From the NCBI RefSeq assembly GCF_039535785.1, contig NZ_BAAAXV010000001.1:1984001-2048000 (forward strand): a stretch of 64,000 bases of DNA, written 5' to 3'. The DNA comes from Nonomuraea helvata. GTDB taxonomy: Bacteria; Actinomycetota; Actinomycetes; Streptosporangiales; Streptosporangiaceae. This document shows, one piece after another, positions 35,099 to 43,007 of the stretch. Positions within the stretch are counted from its first letter, which is position 1; each line of letters begins with the position of its first letter. Position numbers and translations under genes: made by a program. The notes beneath the pieces were generated by a model. That model did not search any database, was not told the origin of the DNA, and saw only the letters and a program-made list of their open reading frames with translations.

Positions 35099-38000
35099 TC
35101 ACGTCGCGTAGGCCTTGACCTCCAGCAGGCCCACGGAGTTGCTGCCGTTACCGGTGAGCAGCACCCGCAGGCGGGTGGTGTTCGTGGCGGTGAAGGTGAC
35201 GCTGTTGTAGGCGTTCTTGTTCAGCGTGTACGCCGACGCGCCCGGCACGTCCACGTACGCGCTGCCGTTCCAGTACTGCAGCTTCCACGACGCCGGCATG
35301 TCGATCCCCTCGTCGTCGTCGAAGAAGTACACCTCGGCCCGCTTCACGGACTGCGCCGAGGACCAGGTGAGGTCCACCCACTGCTGCCCGGTCTCCGGCC
35401 AGCAGCCCCAGCGCGGGTTGACGGTGTCGTTGGACGACGGCGGGTCGATCCCGTCGTTGACCGCGGCCACGCTCTCCCACGACGAGGTGTACGACGCCGA
35501 CGGCGTGGCCGACAGCGCCAGGTTGGGGTTCTGGGGCGGTTGCACGCCGCCCCGGTTGTAGACCTTGACCTCGGTGAGGCCGGTCCTGGCGCCGGAGGCC
35601 GCCGTGGCCAGCACCCGCATCCGCTGCGCGATGATCGCCGAGAACTGGACGACGTTGTAGTTGGCCCGCGGCGCGGCCGGCGTCTTGGCCTGGCCGGGCA
35701 CGTCCACCCAGGAGCTGCCGTTGTAGTACTGGATGGTGTAGGACGCCGGCGCCCGGTAGGTCGCGCTGGCCGGCCGGCTGTCCTTGAAGTAGAGCCGGAC
35801 CTCGTTGAACGTGCGGGACGCGCCGAAGTCCAGCTCGTACCAGTCCTGCCCCGCCGTGGTGCCGCCCCAGAACGGCTCGTTGATCGGGAACCCGTCCTTC
35901 GCCCCCGCCGTGGAGCTGCCCGAGGCGGTGGTGGAAGCGCTGGCGGTGGCGTCGGCGGCGAGGTTGGTGAGGTTGTCGGTCAGGTCGACGCCCGCCTTGG
36001 CCAGCATGTCGACCATGCGGGCGCTGGACTGGACGACCTGGGAGGGCGCCTGGAGCCCGGGCACGGCCACGTGGTACGTGACGGTCCCGTTGGTGGTGAC
36101 GTTGCCGGTGGCCGGATCCCACGTGAACGGCACCAGCGACGACACCGTGGCCGCCCGGCTGCCGTTGATGAAGATCGAGTAGCCCTCGGGCACGCCCGGG
36201 TAGCGCACGACGCCGTCGGACGGGTCGTCCCAGACGATGGCCAGATCGGCGTTGCGGTAGCGCAGGTTGTTGACGGTGAAGTTGGGCCAGCCGATGTTGA
36301 TCGGCGAGAGCTCCACCTTGGCGTCGTTGCGCGGCCGCAGCCCGGCGACGTCCTCGATCACGGTCCAGTTGCTGCTGCCCAGGATGTTGTGGTGGATCCA
36401 GGAGCGGTACGTGATCGACGAGCCGTTCCAGTCGGCCCAGAACTCGTTGGCGTCCGGGTACTGGGTGTTGCCGTTGATGTACTGCGCCCAGGCGTTCCAG
36501 TAGAGCAGCTTCTTGTACCAGTTCGTGTCGATCCACTGGTTGGGGTAGTTCCGCAGCACCGAGGAGAGCAGGCGGAACTGCACGGTCGAGTTGATCGTGG
36601 AGAAGTTGTTGCTGCCGGTGCCCGAGGCCGCCTTGTCGGCCTGGTTGGCGGTGTAGAAGGGGAAGATCGGATACTGCGCCGGGTCGTTGAACAGGCGCAG
36701 GGCCTGCTTGTAGGTGTCCGTGTTCGGGATCGCGCCGACCGCGAACGGGTAGTAGTTGTTGATCTCCTTCCACGGCACCCATTCGTTGGTGGACTTCAGC
36801 CGGTGCTCGAACAGCTGCCGGTTCGGGTTCCACAGCACGTTGACGATGGCGTTCTGGATCTGCGTGGCCAGCGTGCGCATCTCGGTGGCCTTGGCCGTGT
36901 TGCCGATCGCCTCGTACGCCTGCGCCGCGGCCAGCGCCCCGCTGTACTGGTAGGCGGCCTCGGCGCGGTCCATGTTGCCGCTCTTCCAGTGGAACGACAC
37001 GGCGTCGGCGTCGTTGCCGGTCAGGGCGCCCCAGTCGTACTCGACGAGCTTGTTGTTGTCGTGGTCGTAGTAGGCGAGCTGGCCCTTGACGTCCTGCTCG
37101 GCGTAGCGGGCCAGGTTCGCGGCGATGGCGGGCTGGCCGCCGTGGATCTGGTAGCTCTTCCAGGCCGCCTCGGCGATGTACTGGGTGTAGCTGTTCGACC
37201 AGTTCTCCGGGTCGCCCGGGTTGTCCACGAAGCGACCGTTCTTGGAGACCTGGCCGACGCTCAGCCAGTCGCCGTAGGAGTAGATCGGGTTACGCAGGTA
37301 CTTGAGGTCGTCGATGTGCATGGGCTGGGTCAGCACGATCGCGTTGTTGTAGCCCAGCGCGCCCTCGACGGACGTGGGGAACTGGAACGTCTGCCCGGGG
37401 ATGTCCGCGTCGAGGTGGTTGAAGCGCATCAGCCACCAGCGGTAGTAGATGTTCTTCTTGATGGCCGGCTCGGGCACGTCGATGTAGGGGACGTTGTCGG
37501 CCCACCACTTGTTGTACGCGCGCACGTGCGTGGCGAACGCGGTGGCGGGCGTGTAGCCCGCGTAGGCGTCGTAGTCGGTGCGGGAGGCGGGGATCTCGTT
37601 CGTCACGAAGCCCATGACGACCTTGACGGTGACCGTCGCGCCCGCCGCGACCGTGACGGACCTGTTGAGCCCGCCGCTGGAGACCGTGAACCCGTCACCG
37701 GTGAGCCTGGGGTAGATCGTGGTGAGGTTGTTGTAGGCGTTCACCTGGCCGGTCAGCTCGCTGCCGCTGCCGGAGGTGGCGTACGGCGAGGTGGCCCGCA
37801 GCTGCAGCGTCGTCGAGCCGGAGCCGCCGTTGGTGATGGCCAGGTTGGCCACCGCCACGTTGTTCTCGGTGATGAACTTCGTCTGGCCGATCGTGATGGA
37901 GCCGCTGGTGTGCCGGCTCTTCCAGTAGCTGGGCGCCTGCCAGCGCGAGTTCACCTGCTCGGTGAAGGTGCCGGGGGTGACCGCGACGGTGAAGGCGTCG

Positions 38001-38338
38001 TTGTTGCTGATGCTCTCCCAGTACGCCACCTGACCGGCGAAGCCGAGCGTGCCGGGCGTATGGGTCTTCATGAACAGCGCACGGCCGCGCGACATGAGCC
38101 ACGTGCCGGCGGGGTCGTTGCCCGAGCGGGCCAGCAGCCGGTCCATCCAGAAGTCGGTGCCGGAGCTCTCGGCGTCGTAGATGGCCTGCATCATGTTGCC
38201 GGTCGTGTACGACGCCGGCGGCGCGGGGATGGCCGGGCCGTTGAACGTCGGGAAGCCGATGGTCTGGTCTGCCTGCGCCGGCGAACCGGCGATGACCAAG
38301 CCCGCCACGAGCAGCAGGGCGAGCAGGATACGCCTCAT
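35099..38338 (-). CDS. secreted (alpha/alpha)6-barrel-type glycoside hydrolase with two F5/8C modules
   Basis: 1079 aa from ATG 38338 (GGAGGG upstream), overlapping the stop of the GH43 gene. Signal peptide MRRILLALLLVAGLVIAGSP-AQA. An N-terminal beta-sandwich (to about 265) is followed by a helical toroid (about 280-640) with YYRWWLMRFNHLDADI, TSVEGALGYNNAIVLTQPMH, FWADWNGSS and RSWIHHNILGSSNW. It resembles MGH1-like/GH63-type barrels; I cannot fix the exact family. Two discoidin/F5/8C (CBM32-like) modules follow (AKDGFPINEPFWGGTTAGQD ... YELDFGASRTFNEVRLYF; VNDGIDPPSSND ... WVDLTWSSAQSVKRAEVYFF). Probably trims plant hemicellulose or arabinan together with the GH43 enzyme. Confidence 0.8.
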   Translation of the reverse strand: MRRILLALLLVAGLVIAGSPAQADQTIGFPTFNGPAIPAPPASYTTGNMMQAIYDAESSGTDFWMDRLLARSGNDPAGTWLMSRGRALFMKTHTPGTLGFAGQVAYWESISNNDAFTVAVTPGTFTEQVNSRWQAPSYWKSRHTSGSITIGQTKFITENNVAVANLAITNGGSGSTTLQLRATSPYATSGSGSELTGQVNAYNNLTTIYPRLTGDGFTVSSGGLNRSVTVAAGATVTVKVVMGFVTNEIPASRTDYDAYAGYTPATAFATHVRAYNKWWADNVPYIDVPEPAIKKNIYYRWWLMRFNHLDADIPGQTFQFPTSVEGALGYNNAIVLTQPMHIDDLKYLRNPIYSYGDWLSVGQVSKNGRFVDNPGDPENWSNSYTQYIAEAAWKSYQIHGGQPAIAANLARYAEQDVKGQLAYYDHDNNKLVEYDWGALTGNDADAVSFHWKSGNMDRAEAAYQYSGALAAAQAYEAIGNTAKATEMRTLATQIQNAIVNVLWNPNRQLFEHRLKSTNEWVPWKEINNYYPFAVGAIPNTDTYKQALRLFNDPAQYPIFPFYTANQADKAASGTGSNNFSTINSTVQFRLLSSVLRNYPNQWIDTNWYKKLLYWNAWAQYINGNTQYPDANEFWADWNGSSITYRSWIHHNILGSSNWTVIEDVAGLRPRNDAKVELSPINIGWPNFTVNNLRYRNADLAIVWDDPSDGVVRYPGVPEGYSIFINGSRAATVSSLVPFTWDPATGNVTTNGTVTYHVAVPGLQAPSQVVQSSARMVDMLAKAGVDLTDNLTNLAADATASASTTASGSSTAGAKDGFPINEPFWGGTTAGQDWYELDFGASRTFNEVRLYFKDSRPASATYRAPASYTIQYYNGSSWVDVPGQAKTPAAPRANYNVVQFSAIIAQRMRVLATAASGARTGLTEVKVYNRGGVQPPQNPNLALSATPSASYTSSWESVAAVNDGIDPPSSNDTVNPRWGCWPETGQQWVDLTWSSAQSVKRAEVYFFDDDEGIDMPASWKLQYWNGSAYVDVPGASAYTLNKNAYNSVTFTATNTTRLRVLLTGNGSNSVGLLEVKAYAT

Positions 38339-39726
38339 GAGAAGGCCCTCCATTCGAGCACACCGGTCGAGTAGCCGGACTTGGAGGTGATGTTCAGCCG
38401 CAGCCGGGTCGTGTTGACCGAGGTGAACGTCGTGGTGTTGAAGGTGTTGCCCGCCACGCCGCAGGACGACTGGCCGGGCACGTTGACGTAGGCGCTGCCG
38501 TTCCAGTACTGCACCTGGCACGAGGCCGGCAGGTCTATGCCGAGGTCGTCGTCGAACCAGTAGGTCTGGATCTTGGAGATGTTCTGGGCGCTGGACCAGC
38601 GGTACTCGATCCACTCGGTGCCCTGGTGGTCCCAGTTGCCGTAGGCGCCGTGACTGTGGTCGGCCGAGTTGGCCGGGGTGTAGCCGTCGTTGACCGCGGC
38701 GAGCGTCTCCCACGGCGAGACGTACGAGGTGGACGGGGTGGCGCTGGTCGCCAGGTTGCCCGGAGTGGTCGGGCCGCCGCTCGTCTTGACGACCTTCTGC
38801 ATGGTGCCGTCAGCGTTGAAGTAGAGCTTGTCGATGGTCACCGAGCGACGGAAGTCGCCACCGCCCGGGGCGCTCGCGTTGTGGTAGACCATGTACCACT
38901 GGCCCTTGTACTCGATGATCGCCGGGTGGTTCGTGGTCGAGCTGACCTGGTCGAGCACGACGCCCCGGTGCGTCCACGGGCCCAGCGGGTTGCTCGCGGT
39001 GGCATAGCGGATGCAGGCGTAGCCCGGCGCCGAGCAGGCCGAGTCGTTGGCCGAGTAGGCGAGGTAGTAGACGCCGTTGCGCTTGAACATCCAGGGGGCC
39101 TCCCAGAAGTTCGACACGCCGCTCGGCGTGATCACCGAGCCCTGGGTGGAGGTCATGTTGGCGTTGAGCTTGACCGCGCGCAGGCCGTAGTAGGAGCCCC
39201 AGTACATGTAGACCTGGCCGTCGTCGTCGGTGAAGACGGTCGGGTCGATGTTGAGCGGCGAGGAGTTGGGGGTGCTGTCGCTGATCAGCGGGCCGCCCTT
39301 GGCGTCGCGGAACGGGCCCAGCGGGCTGTCGCCGACGGCCACGCCGATGTCCATCCAGCCTGCGCCGTTGCCGTTGACCGGGACGTACCAGTAGTACTTG
39401 CCGTCCGCGCCGCGCTCCACCTCGCCGGCCCAGGCGTCGGCGCCCGCCCAGGAGAAGTTCGAGATCGAGAGCTTGGCGCCCTGGTCGGTGAAGGTGGCGG
39501 CGTCGGTGGAGGTGAAGACGCGCCAGTCGCGCATGACGAAGTTGGTGCCGCCCTGCGGGGCCTCGTCGTGGCCGGTGTACAGGTAGAGGGTGTCGCCGAC
39601 GACCAGCGCGGCCGGGTCGGCCGTGTAGATCGCGGTGGTGATCGGCGCGCCCGCGAACGCGGGCGTCGCATTGCCGAGGATGAGCACGAGTGCCGCGGTG
39701 AGGGCCGCTGCCCAGCGTCGTCTCAT
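38335..39726 (-). CDS. secreted GH43 arabinofuranosidase/xylosidase with F5/8C module
   Basis: 463 aa from ATG 39726 (AAGGGGCG upstream). Signal peptide MRRRWAAALTAALVLILGNA-TPAFA. Five-bladed propeller typical of GH43: catalytic-base Asp37 in TADPAALVVGDTLYLYTGHD, the pKa-modulator Asp in NIDPTVFTDDDGQVYMYWGS, the acid Glu in SNFWEAPWMFKRNGVYYLAY, and a late HNASAPGG region. The last 140 residues are an F5/8C (CBM32-like) module similar to those of the next gene. It releases arabinose or xylose side units. It is first in the operon, below a TGTTAGCGCTAACA operator. Confidence 0.92.
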   Translation of the reverse strand: MRRRWAAALTAALVLILGNATPAFAGAPITTAIYTADPAALVVGDTLYLYTGHDEAPQGGTNFVMRDWRVFTSTDAATFTDQGAKLSISNFSWAGADAWAGEVERGADGKYYWYVPVNGNGAGWMDIGVAVGDSPLGPFRDAKGGPLISDSTPNSSPLNIDPTVFTDDDGQVYMYWGSYYGLRAVKLNANMTSTQGSVITPSGVSNFWEAPWMFKRNGVYYLAYSANDSACSAPGYACIRYATASNPLGPWTHRGVVLDQVSSTTNHPAIIEYKGQWYMVYHNASAPGGGDFRRSVTIDKLYFNADGTMQKVVKTSGGPTTPGNLATSATPSTSYVSPWETLAAVNDGYTPANSADHSHGAYGNWDHQGTEWIEYRWSSAQNISKIQTYWFDDDLGIDLPASCQVQYWNGSAYVNVPGQSSCGVAGNTFNTTTFTSVNTTRLRLNITSKSGYSTGVLEWRAFS

Positions 39727-39758
39727 GAGTTCGCCCCTTACAATCCAGCGGTTGCCGG

Positions 39759-39772
39759 TGTTAGCGCTAACA
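39759..39772. promoter_or_regulatory. LacI-family operator TGTTAGCGCTAACA
   Basis: A perfect 14-bp palindrome centred on CGCG-type AGCGCT, the signature of LacI/GalR-type repressor sites. It lies 33 bp upstream of the GH43 start codon, so a bound repressor would block transcription start. The repressor may be the LacI protein at 16641-17672 or one outside the window. Confidence 0.8.
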
Positions 39773-39790
39773 GGGATCGAAGCCGTCCGC

Positions 39791-39804
39791 CTAAAAGGTT
39801 TTCG
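39791..39804. promoter_or_regulatory. CTAAAAGGTTTTCG dyad upstream of GH43
   Basis: Near-palindromic; 11 of 14 bases match a second copy at 39936-39949 in the same orientation. It lies about 20 bp beyond the LacI-type operator, within the promoter zone. Confidence 0.4.
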
Positions 39805-39935
39805 GGAACGTAGAACGGCTGGACGGGGCTGTCAATCGACCCTTGCGGCCATCCGTATGTACCGTGAACTGCGGATGTCCAGGATTGCCTTCGCTGATCA
39901 GCCAGGGGGCAGCTCGGTTACAGTTTCATATCGCC

Positions 39936-39949
39936 GAAAAGGCTTTCGA
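39936..39949. promoter_or_regulatory. CGAAAAGGCTTTCG dyad
   Basis: Inverted repeat CGAAA-4-TTTCG lying between the GH43 gene and the plus-strand lipoprotein gene, flanked by GTTTCAT and ATGAAC. It is similar to the element at 39791 and to the xylanase-upstream dyad. The rest of the 322-bp gap 39727-40048 shows no gene. Confidence 0.4.
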
Positions 39950-40048
39950 TGAACTCATGAAACGTTCATCCAGCGCAAAGAGGACGTCCAGGGACCGCCT
40001 CGTACCGTGAGGTTCCGGAACATCCCACACCCCCAGAAGGACGCCGCA

Positions 40049-40780
40049 GTGGGACACGATCCCGAAGGCCAGCGGGTCAGCCGTCGGCGGCTGTTCGCGG
40101 GCATCAGCTCGCTCGGGCTCGGCAGCCTGCTGGCGGCCTGCTCCGGAACCGAGAACGCCGGGGGCACCGGGGGCACCGGGGGCACCGGGGGCACCGGGGG
40201 CACCGGGGGCACCGGGGGCACCGGGGGCACGGCGACCGTCACCACGTCCACGGGCGCGAGCGTGACGCCTACGGCGACCACGGCCAAAGACCTCACCGCG
40301 CTGTTCACCGCGCCGTCCACTGCGCCGTCCACTGGGGCCGGCACCTGCAGGCTGACCAGCACCACGACGCAGGGCCCCTACTACTTCGACGCCGACAAGA
40401 TCCGCAGCGACATCCGCGAGGACCGGCAGGGCGTGCGGCTGCGGGTCGCCGTCAAGGTCCAGGACAGCGAGACGTGCAAGCCGCTCGGCAACGCGGTGGT
40501 GGAGATCTGGCACTGCGACGCGGCCGGGCTCTATTCGGGTGCCGAGGCGCAGTCGACGGGCGGGGGCGGCAACCCGCCCGGCGGCGGTCCCCCGAGCGGC
40601 GCCCCCACAGGCGCGCCGCCGAGCGGCGGCCCGGGCAACGGCGGCGGCGGCGGCGACATGGCGGATCTCACGCCCACCGACGACAAGCGCTACCTGCGCG
40701 GCGCCCAGGTCACCAAGGAGGACGACGGCTATCTCGGCGTCATCGTCCTCGCCGCCGACTCCGACCAGGACAGCGCCTAA
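40049..40780 (+). pseudogene. Tat lipoprotein of the intradiol dioxygenase family with its catalytic core deleted
   Basis: 243 aa from GTG 40049 (AGAAGG eight bases upstream). Twin-arginine lipoprotein signal: SRRRLFAGISSLGLGSLLAA-C. A Gly-Gly-Thr repeat linker follows, then the family's N-terminal half (TTTQGPYYFDADKIRSDIRE ... NAVVEIWHCDAAGLYSG). At YLRGAQVTKEDDGYLGVIVL the protein jumps straight to what is normally the extreme C-terminus. The usual segment with the iron ligands (YPGWYxGRTxHIH type) is missing although the frame is kept. It is probably exported but cannot bind iron as a dioxygenase. Confidence 0.7.
40160..40230. repeat. 9-bp tandem repeat (GGGGGCACC)n
   Basis: Seven full copies plus eight bases of an eighth, encoding (Gly-Gly-Thr) repeats just after the lipoprotein signal. 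Copy-number changes keep the frame, so linker length may vary between strains. Confidence 0.9.
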
Positions 40781-42735
40781 ACCCTGCGCACCACGTGCAG
40801 GAGGTACTCCTTCCTGTTGAGCGGGTTGTGGTCGGTGCGCGGCCGCTCCGGCACCTGGCCGCGTACGGGCTGATAGCGGTCGAAGTCGCACTCCAGCACG
40901 CCCTCGCCGCGGGTGAGCCCCGGGAGCAGCTTCTCCAGCTCGTGCACTTTCGCCGCCGGGATCTCGCCCTCGACCAGACCCGGCGCCCGGCTCAACGGGA
41001 CGGCGCCCAGGCGGGCCAGCGCGGGCAGCACCGGGCCGAGCGTGTCGGCGGGCAGCTCGAGCCGGAAGCGGTGCATCGGCTCGAGCACCCTGGTCCCGGC
41101 CCGCTTCAGCGCGCTCATCAGCACCAGCGGGGTGAGGTTGCGGAAGTCGCCGGCGGTGCTGGACATGCTCTTGTCGAACACGCCGCCCGAGTGGCTCTGC
41201 CTGGCCCAGTAGCCGGAGCGGGTCAGGGTGACCACGCAGTCCTGGACCTCCCAGCCGTGCAGCCCCTGCCGGAGCGTCTCGCGTACCGTCTCCTCGATCG
41301 TCCTCATGAACGAGTACGGCAGCGAGCCCAGCTCCACCTCCAGCCGGAACTCCACTCCGCTGCCCGCCACCCCCGGCTCGACGCGCAGGCCGACGGTCGC
41401 GAGGAACGGGTTGGGGTCCTTGCCGATCAGCTCGAACGCCTCGCCACTGCCGATCGGGCGTTCCACGCAGATCGTGGTCGTCTCGCGGAAGTCGACGTCC
41501 AGGCCGAAGTCGTTCATGAGCGTGGCCTGGATGACCTCTTTCTGCACCTCGCCGTAGAGGGAGACGGAGACCTCCTGCCGCAGGTCGTCCTGGCGCAGGC
41601 CGATCAGCGGGTCCTGCTCGGCGAGCTGGGCGAGCGCGAGGTGGAGCGCGCCCTTGCCGGCGGGGTCGCGCGGGACCACGACCGTCTCCAGGGTCGGCGG
41701 CGCGAAGTGGCCCTGGGCCTCGCCCTTCCTCGGCAGGCCGATCGCGTCGCCGATCCGGACGTCGGCCAGGCCCCAGAGCCGGGCGATCCGGCCTGCGGCG
41801 GCCTCCGGCCCGCGTACCGCCGTGCCCCCGTCGAACACGCTGATCGCCGTGACCTTCCCCTCGCGTCCGCCCTCGAAGCTCAGGCGGTCGCGGGCGCGTA
41901 CCGTGCCCGAGAACATCCGCACGTACGCGATCTTCTCCCCCGCGTCGCCGCGCTCGATCTTGAAGACGGTGCCGGAGGCCGGGCCGCCGGAATCGCCCTG
42001 GGCGGCGGGGAGCAGCTCTTCTATCCCGGCCATGAGCGCGTCAACGCCCGCGCCCGTGATCGCCGAGCCGAAGAACACCGGGTGCGCCAGCGCCTGGCCC
42101 GTCTGCGCCACCAGCTCGGCGCGGAGTCCGGCGTACGGAATCGGCTCGTCACCGTCCACGTACGCGGCCAGCAGCGTGTCATTCTGCTCGGCCAGCACCT
42201 CCAGGAGATTCGCCGCCCCGTTGAACGGCGTGAAGGAGGCGGCCCGCGTGCCCAGCCCGGTGGTGGCCCCCATGGCGACGGCGGCCACCGGGAGCTTCTC
42301 TGAAATTTCGCGCAATATCCCGTCATAGCGGGCACCACGGCGGTCGATCTTGTTCACGAAGACGAGCGTGGGGATGCCGAGCCGGCGCAGCGTACGCATC
42401 AGCACGCGGGTCTGGGCCTGCACGCCCTCCACGGCCGAGACGACCAGCACGGCGCCGTCGAGCACGCTCAGCACCCGCTCCACCTCGGCGATGAAGTCGG
42501 GGTGGCCGGGCGTGTCGATCAGGTTGACCGTGGTGCCGCCGACGGCGAACGAGACGACCGCCGACTTGATCGTGATGCCGCGCCGGCGCTCCAGGGCCAG
42601 CGAGTCGGTCTGGGTGCTGCCGTCGTCGACGCTGCCGATCTCGTCGATGACTCCGGCGGCGTACAGGAGCCGCTCGGTCAGGCTGGTCTTACCGGCGTCT
42701 ACATGCGCCAAGATCCCCAAATTGAGCATACGCAA
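40777..42735 (-). CDS. TetM/OtrA-type ribosomal protection GTPase
   Basis: 652 aa; TTG 42735 places the start like OtrA (MxxLNLGILAHVDAGKTSLT), ATG 42729 is the alternative. G1 is AHVDAGKTS, the switch RRRGITIKSA, G3 DTPGHPD, G4 NKID. EF-G-like domains II-V follow: domain IV has GYWARQSHSGGVFDKSMSST then AGDFRNLTPLVLMSALKRAG, as in tetracycline-resistance ribosomal protection proteins. It binds the ribosome with GTP and can dislodge tetracyclines. Actinomycete chromosomes often carry such genes, and actual resistance has to be tested. It is convergent with the gene ending at 40780, overlapping by four bases. Confidence 0.88.
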   Translation of the reverse strand: MRMLNLGILAHVDAGKTSLTERLLYAAGVIDEIGSVDDGSTQTDSLALERRRGITIKSAVVSFAVGGTTVNLIDTPGHPDFIAEVERVLSVLDGAVLVVSAVEGVQAQTRVLMRTLRRLGIPTLVFVNKIDRRGARYDGILREISEKLPVAAVAMGATTGLGTRAASFTPFNGAANLLEVLAEQNDTLLAAYVDGDEPIPYAGLRAELVAQTGQALAHPVFFGSAITGAGVDALMAGIEELLPAAQGDSGGPASGTVFKIERGDAGEKIAYVRMFSGTVRARDRLSFEGGREGKVTAISVFDGGTAVRGPEAAAGRIARLWGLADVRIGDAIGLPRKGEAQGHFAPPTLETVVVPRDPAGKGALHLALAQLAEQDPLIGLRQDDLRQEVSVSLYGEVQKEVIQATLMNDFGLDVDFRETTTICVERPIGSGEAFELIGKDPNPFLATVGLRVEPGVAGSGVEFRLEVELGSLPYSFMRTIEETVRETLRQGLHGWEVQDCVVTLTRSGYWARQSHSGGVFDKSMSSTAGDFRNLTPLVLMSALKRAGTRVLEPMHRFRLELPADTLGPVLPALARLGAVPLSRAPGLVEGEIPAAKVHELEKLLPGLTRGEGVLECDFDRYQPVRGQVPERPRTDHNPLNRKEYLLHVVRRV

Positions 42736-43007
42736 CGAACGTCATGTCCTTGTGATAGACGGCTCTTCCTTTCTTGGGGGGACATGAGCGTTGTCAGCAT
42801 TTCCTGCTCCTCGCTGTCGTCGCTGATTCGAGCTCAGCACACCAGAGGGCTTTCGGCTCGGGCAACCGGTTTACCGGCGCGCCGTCCTGGAGCCCCGGAC
42901 AAAAGGGCTGGTTAGCACCCATATGGCCGAAATCGCCGCTCCAGCCGCGTGCTCCTGCGCAGGACCCCCTAGGGTGGTGTCCATTCTCGACAAGAGAGGA
43001 AGATCCG
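42736..43007. other. 272-bp divergent intergenic region
   Basis: Separates the TTG/ATG start of the GTPase and the GTG start of the APC permease, so it must hold both promoters. The only clear element is the ribosome site AGAGGAAGA before the permease. Several short GC stems occur around 42850-42920 but I could not match a known riboswitch. No gene seen. Confidence 0.4.

Noticed and set aside
35096..38374. 1092-codon open frame on the plus strand
   Set aside because: It is the reverse complement of the secreted hydrolase gene; composition is Val/Arg/Gly/Asp-rich shadow with no domain, while the minus strand has a signal peptide, folds and a terminator.
40160..40230. CRISPR-like repeat
   Set aside because: Contiguous 9-bp units without spacers, inside a coding frame.
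42770..43007. c-di-AMP (ydaO-type) or other riboswitch ahead of the APC permease
   Set aside because: I could not align the conserved sequence blocks; only generic GC stems are seen. A covariance model scan would decide.
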